A stretch of 19,677 nucleotides of DNA from an uncultured Elusimicrobia bacterium (GTDB taxonomy: Bacteria > Elusimicrobiota > Endomicrobiia > Endomicrobiales > Endomicrobiaceae): assembly GCA_947168325.1 (NCBI GenBank), contig CAMVLN010000010.1, positions 1-19,677 of the forward strand, given 5' to 3'. Positions 16,861 to 19,677 of the stretch are shown here, piece by piece. The first letter of the stretch is position 1. Each line of letters starts with the position of its first letter. The translations under genes were made by a program, and so were the position numbers. The notes beneath the pieces were generated by a model, which worked only from the letters and a program-made list of their open reading frames with translations, ran no database searches and had not been told where the DNA came from.

Positions 16861-18133
16861 TTTTATCCTCTATATATTTTAATATTGTTCCTGCTAAATA
16901 AAACGAACCTAAACATATATAAACATCATTATTTTTTATAGAACTAAATAATTGTTCTATATTATCATAAACAGAAATATTTTTTACATTTATATAATTA
17001 GAAAATTCTTTTTTAAGTATATTTATATCTATTGCTCTATCATTATTTATTTTTAATAGTTTAATATTAGAAAAAAATTTTGACACTTCTTTTATAATTT
17101 TTTTGTATTCTTTTTCTTGCATCATTAAAAAAATCAAATTTGTTTTCTTTTTATAAAAAGGAGATTTTTTATATAAACCTAAAAATTTTTCAATTGCTTG
17201 CATATTATGTGCCCCATCTATAATAAAAGAACACTTTTTATTATTTATAATTAACTTTCTAACATCAAATCTTGCTTGCCATTTTATATTTTTAAGAACA
17301 TTTTTTATTTTGTTAAAATTTATTTTATTTAATGTTTTAGATACTATTTCACAAGTGCATAAACTAACCGCTAAATTATAAACTTGAGTCAAACCTAATA
17401 AATTAAAATTTATTTTTATTTTATTTTGCAGACCACAATATTTTATTTGTTGTATTAAATTTTTCCAATTGCACTTTATTTGTGTCGCAAAAAAATCTTT
17501 ACCAAAACAGTATAGTTGAGAATTGTTTTTATTTGCAACTTTTTTTATTTCTGTTAAAGCAATATTTTTTATATTTCCACAAACTACAGGAACATTTTTT
17601 TTAATAATGCCTGCTTTTTCAAAAGCAATTTGTTTTAAAGTTTTACCTAAAATTTCTGTATGATCAAAATCTACACTTGTAATTATAGAAACAATTGGAT
17701 TAACTATATTTGTAGCATCTAATCTTCCACCTAACCCTGTTTCTAAAACAACAATATCTACTTTATTTTTAACAAAATATACAAAAGCTAAAGCGGTAAC
17801 ATATTCAAAATATGTTAATTTATATTTCTTTGATATATTGCTATATTTTTTATCTAAAAATTTTAAACTTCTATCACTAATAGGTAAAGAATTTATCTGT
17901 ATTCTTTCATTTATTTTAATTAAATGTGGTGAAGTATATAAACCTACTTTATATCCCGAACTAATTAAAATTTCTGAAATAACTTTTGCTGTAGATCCTT
18001 TCCCGTTAGTTCCCGCTATATGAATATATTTCAATGCTTCATAATTTATTTTATGGTCAAGCAAAAACTTCTTAATTCTATCTAGTCCTAAAGACATTGT
18101 TTTATATTCTTGTTTGGCTTCAACAGAAATCAT
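16853..18133 (-). CDS. folC: Folylpolyglutamate synthase / dihydrofolate synthase
   Basis: A 426-residue Mur-ligase-like enzyme that adds glutamate to dihydropteroate and then to folates, using ATP. Visible motifs are the P-loop AGTNGKGST (40-48), GLYTSPHL, the VLETGLGGRLDATN loop, SVDFDHTEILGKT and FIIDGAHN of the C-terminal domain, all in the standard order. The length matches E. coli FolC (422). The start overlaps the accD stop as ATGA, and the end overlaps the ROK gene. The accD-folC pairing is a familiar arrangement in many bacteria, which supports both calls. Whether it has one or both activities cannot be told. Confidence 0.93.
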   Translation of the reverse strand: MISVEAKQEYKTMSLGLDRIKKFLLDHKINYEALKYIHIAGTNGKGSTAKVISEILISSGYKVGLYTSPHLIKINERIQINSLPISDRSLKFLDKKYSNISKKYKLTYFEYVTALAFVYFVKNKVDIVVLETGLGGRLDATNIVNPIVSIITSVDFDHTEILGKTLKQIAFEKAGIIKKNVPVVCGNIKNIALTEIKKVANKNNSQLYCFGKDFFATQIKCNWKNLIQQIKYCGLQNKIKINFNLLGLTQVYNLAVSLCTCEIVSKTLNKINFNKIKNVLKNIKWQARFDVRKLIINNKKCSFIIDGAHNMQAIEKFLGLYKKSPFYKKKTNLIFLMMQEKEYKKIIKEVSKFFSNIKLLKINNDRAIDINILKKEFSNYINVKNISVYDNIEQLFSSIKNNDVYICLGSFYLAGTILKYIEDKNG

Positions 18134-18936
18134 TTTATTTTAAAAACAAAGAAATTTATTATCTTAATAATTGTATCTCTTAAATTTTTTCGTTCAACCA
18201 CCATATCAATCATACCATGTTTTAATAAAAATTCTGATAGTTGAAAGCCCTTAGGTAATTGTTGCCTTATAGTTTGCTCTATAACTCTTGGACCTGCAAA
18301 ACCTATTAAAGCATTTGGCTCAGCAATTATAACATCTCCCAACATTGCAAAAGAAGCTGCAACTCCACCAGTTGTAGGGTCAGTCAATACGGAAATATAT
18401 GGCAACTTTTTTTTAGCTAATTTTGCTAAAGCAGCTGATGTTTTTGCCATTTGCATTAAAGAAAAAATACCTTCTTGCATCCTTGCACCACCAGATGCTG
18501 ATACTAAAATAACTGGAAGTTTCTTATCTATGGCTCTTTCTATTAATCTAACAATTTTTTCACCAACTACTGACCCCATACTTCCACCCATAAATTCAAA
18601 ATCCATTACTCCAATAGCTACCGAGTATCCACCCATTTTAGCTTCACCGGTACAAATTGCATCTTTTGTTTTATAAGAATCTTTTTTTTCTTTATATCCA
18701 GGAAAATCAAGTACATCTACTGGTTTTAAATTTGCATTTATTTCTTTAAAAGAATCTTTATCTGTTAAAAGTTCTATTCTTTCTTTAGAATTTAGCCGAA
18801 CATAATACCCACATTTTGGGCATACCATAAAATTTTCTTCAAAATCTTTTTGAAATATTATTTGTTCACACTTTTTACATTTTGTCCACAAACCTTCTGG
18901 CAGACCTTTTTTATTATTTTCAGTTGAAACCATCAT
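18130..18936 (-). CDS. accD: Acetyl-CoA carboxylase carboxyltransferase subunit beta
   Basis: The beta subunit of the carboxyltransferase that makes malonyl-CoA for fatty-acid synthesis. Counting from the chosen start, it is 268 residues. An N-terminal zinc ribbon has Cys20, Cys23, Cys39 and Cys42 (C-X2-C-X15-C-X2-C), followed by the crotonase-like core with DFEFMGGSMGSVVGEK, SASGGARMQEG and TDPTTGGVAASFAMLGD. The frame is open to 18984, but GGAGG at 18946-18950 lies 9 bases before the ATG at 18936, which sets the start; a second ATG follows directly. The upstream extension holds the ribosome site and is not coding. accA is not in the window. It is the first gene of the accD-folC-ROK-lptD operon. 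Confidence 0.94.
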   Translation of the reverse strand: MMVSTENNKKGLPEGLWTKCKKCEQIIFQKDFEENFMVCPKCGYYVRLNSKERIELLTDKDSFKEINANLKPVDVLDFPGYKEKKDSYKTKDAICTGEAKMGGYSVAIGVMDFEFMGGSMGSVVGEKIVRLIERAIDKKLPVILVSASGGARMQEGIFSLMQMAKTSAALAKLAKKKLPYISVLTDPTTGGVAASFAMLGDVIIAEPNALIGFAGPRVIEQTIRQQLPKGFQLSEFLLKHGMIDMVVERKNLRDTIIKIINFFVFKIK

Positions 18937-18975
18937 AAAAAACATCCTCCGGCATATAAAAACAACAACTTTTAT

Positions 18976-19004
18976 ATTATACAAGTTTATGAAAACAAAT
19001 TAAA
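18976..19004 (-). promoter_or_regulatory. Probable promoter of the accD-folC-ROK-lptD operon
   Basis: On the minus strand a consensus TATAAT (18976-18981) lies 40 bases before the accD ATG. The -35 at 17-base spacing, TTTAAT (18999-19004), is weak. The position, just before the GGAGG site, fits a leader of about 30 bases. The IS30 remnant ends only 23 bases farther upstream. Confidence 0.45.
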
Positions 19005-19026
19005 CTTTTTGTTTACTTGGGCACAT

Positions 19027-19677
19027 TCAAGGTGCTAATGCAACTAGAAAAAGAAACCATTCTTTTAAGTGAAATCATTTAAACACTTTTTTGGTCTGTT
19101 ATTTATCCAATCTTTGCCCTATTGAATTTGTTCGTTTGTAATGCTATCAAAATTTGTTTATTTTTAAAACATTACCCTTATTAGTCCGTTAGTATTTTTT
19201 ATAGTTCTTTTTTGCCAACTACAATAAGGAAAACTCAAATATGATTGTATTGATAACGAGTTATTTATTATTGTGTGACCAACATTTTCAATAAATTATC
19301 ATATGTAATAGAGTGTATAGGATTATTTCCGTATTCAAATACTTTCATTGTTTCATTTATTGATTTGTTTCCTGTTTTATTTATTACTTTTATTATCTTT
19401 ACAAACCTTGTTTTTCGCTTCATAAATACTTTTAATGAGGCTTTCCCTTATACTAAATCTGTTTTCCAATGCTCTAATACTGTTCTTTTGTTCATTTCTT
19501 TTTCCTTCTTTCCTTATCCTCCATTATATCAATTCCGGTATCCATCTATTCATCATTAATTGTTCTACTTCTTCTGGTATTACATAACTCTTTAATACAA
19601 ATTTCTTATGACTTCTTTTTTACCTGTTTTGTGCTTTACTAGAACTATATTGTGCTTGCCTTAAATCTTTATTACCT
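19027..19677 (-). pseudogene. Decayed IS30-family transposase, cut by window edge
   Basis: Read on the minus strand in shifting frames, the stretch gives recognisable pieces of an IS30 transposase in the right order. These are IPEEVEQLMMNRWIPEL (like the WSPEQI region), VLEHWKTDLV (first catalytic Asp), IHSITYDN (second Asp), ENVGHTIINN, FPYCSWQK, TNGLIR, WINNRPKKCLNDFT and FLVALAP before the final TGA at 19027-19029. In-frame stops interrupt several pieces, and at least three frameshifts are needed to join them. A block of some 40 residues before HWKTD is missing. The third catalytic residue is also lost: the usual TIENTNG reads TIKNTNG (Lys codon 19197-19199). It cannot encode an active enzyme. 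The 5' part lies beyond the right edge. Terminal inverted repeats were not identified. Confidence 0.8.

Noticed and set aside
19275..19559. 94-codon plus-strand open frame
   Set aside because: It lies antisense to the IS30 transposase remnant; the minus strand carries the recognisable protein pieces.

Overview
The window is AT-rich (by eye roughly a quarter to 30 % G+C) with short intergenic gaps. It comes from a Gram-negative-type bacterium: it encodes an LptD-like LPS-assembly barrel, a heptosyltransferase-like GT9 enzyme, an exported TraF/PorV-like outer-membrane protein and a type IV pilin. The low G+C, the pilin and TraF-like genes and the general gene content remind me of Elusimicrobiota/Endomicrobium-type, often gut-associated bacteria. 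That assignment is an impression, because no marker gene here settles it.

Layout. (1) Minus strand, 1-3624, a cell-surface block: GT9 glycosyltransferase, DPM1-like GT2, a type IV pilin-like protein, and a TraF-like outer-membrane protein cut by the left edge. (2) Plus strand, 3763-8043, a metabolic block: argB, a PHP-domain phosphoesterase, a membrane-anchored TPR protein and a cytoplasmic GH57 alpha-glucan hydrolase. A TTGACA promoter lies upstream of argB. (3) Plus strand, 8153-13656, a defence-type island: type III restriction-modification Mod and Res genes, then an AAA_14/DUF4143 ATPase behind a very regular operator-like array. (4) Minus strand, 13876-18936, a tight housekeeping operon read accD-folC-ROK kinase-lptD with overlapping or abutting genes. 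(5) Right edge, 19027-19677: a decayed IS30-family transposase, minus strand, running off the window.

How the genes work together. Mod methylates a recognition site and Res is the ATP-dependent helicase-nuclease partner. The ATPase downstream is transcribed from its own promoter, whose -35/-10 spacer and start region are filled by four alternating copies of a 9-base half-site at an exact 11-base period. This is the most striking non-coding structure in the window and suggests tight regulation, perhaps by the ATPase itself. The accD operon couples fatty-acid precursor supply, folate polyglutamylation, sugar phosphorylation and outer-membrane LPS export in one transcript. No tRNA, rRNA, CRISPR array or riboswitch was recognised.
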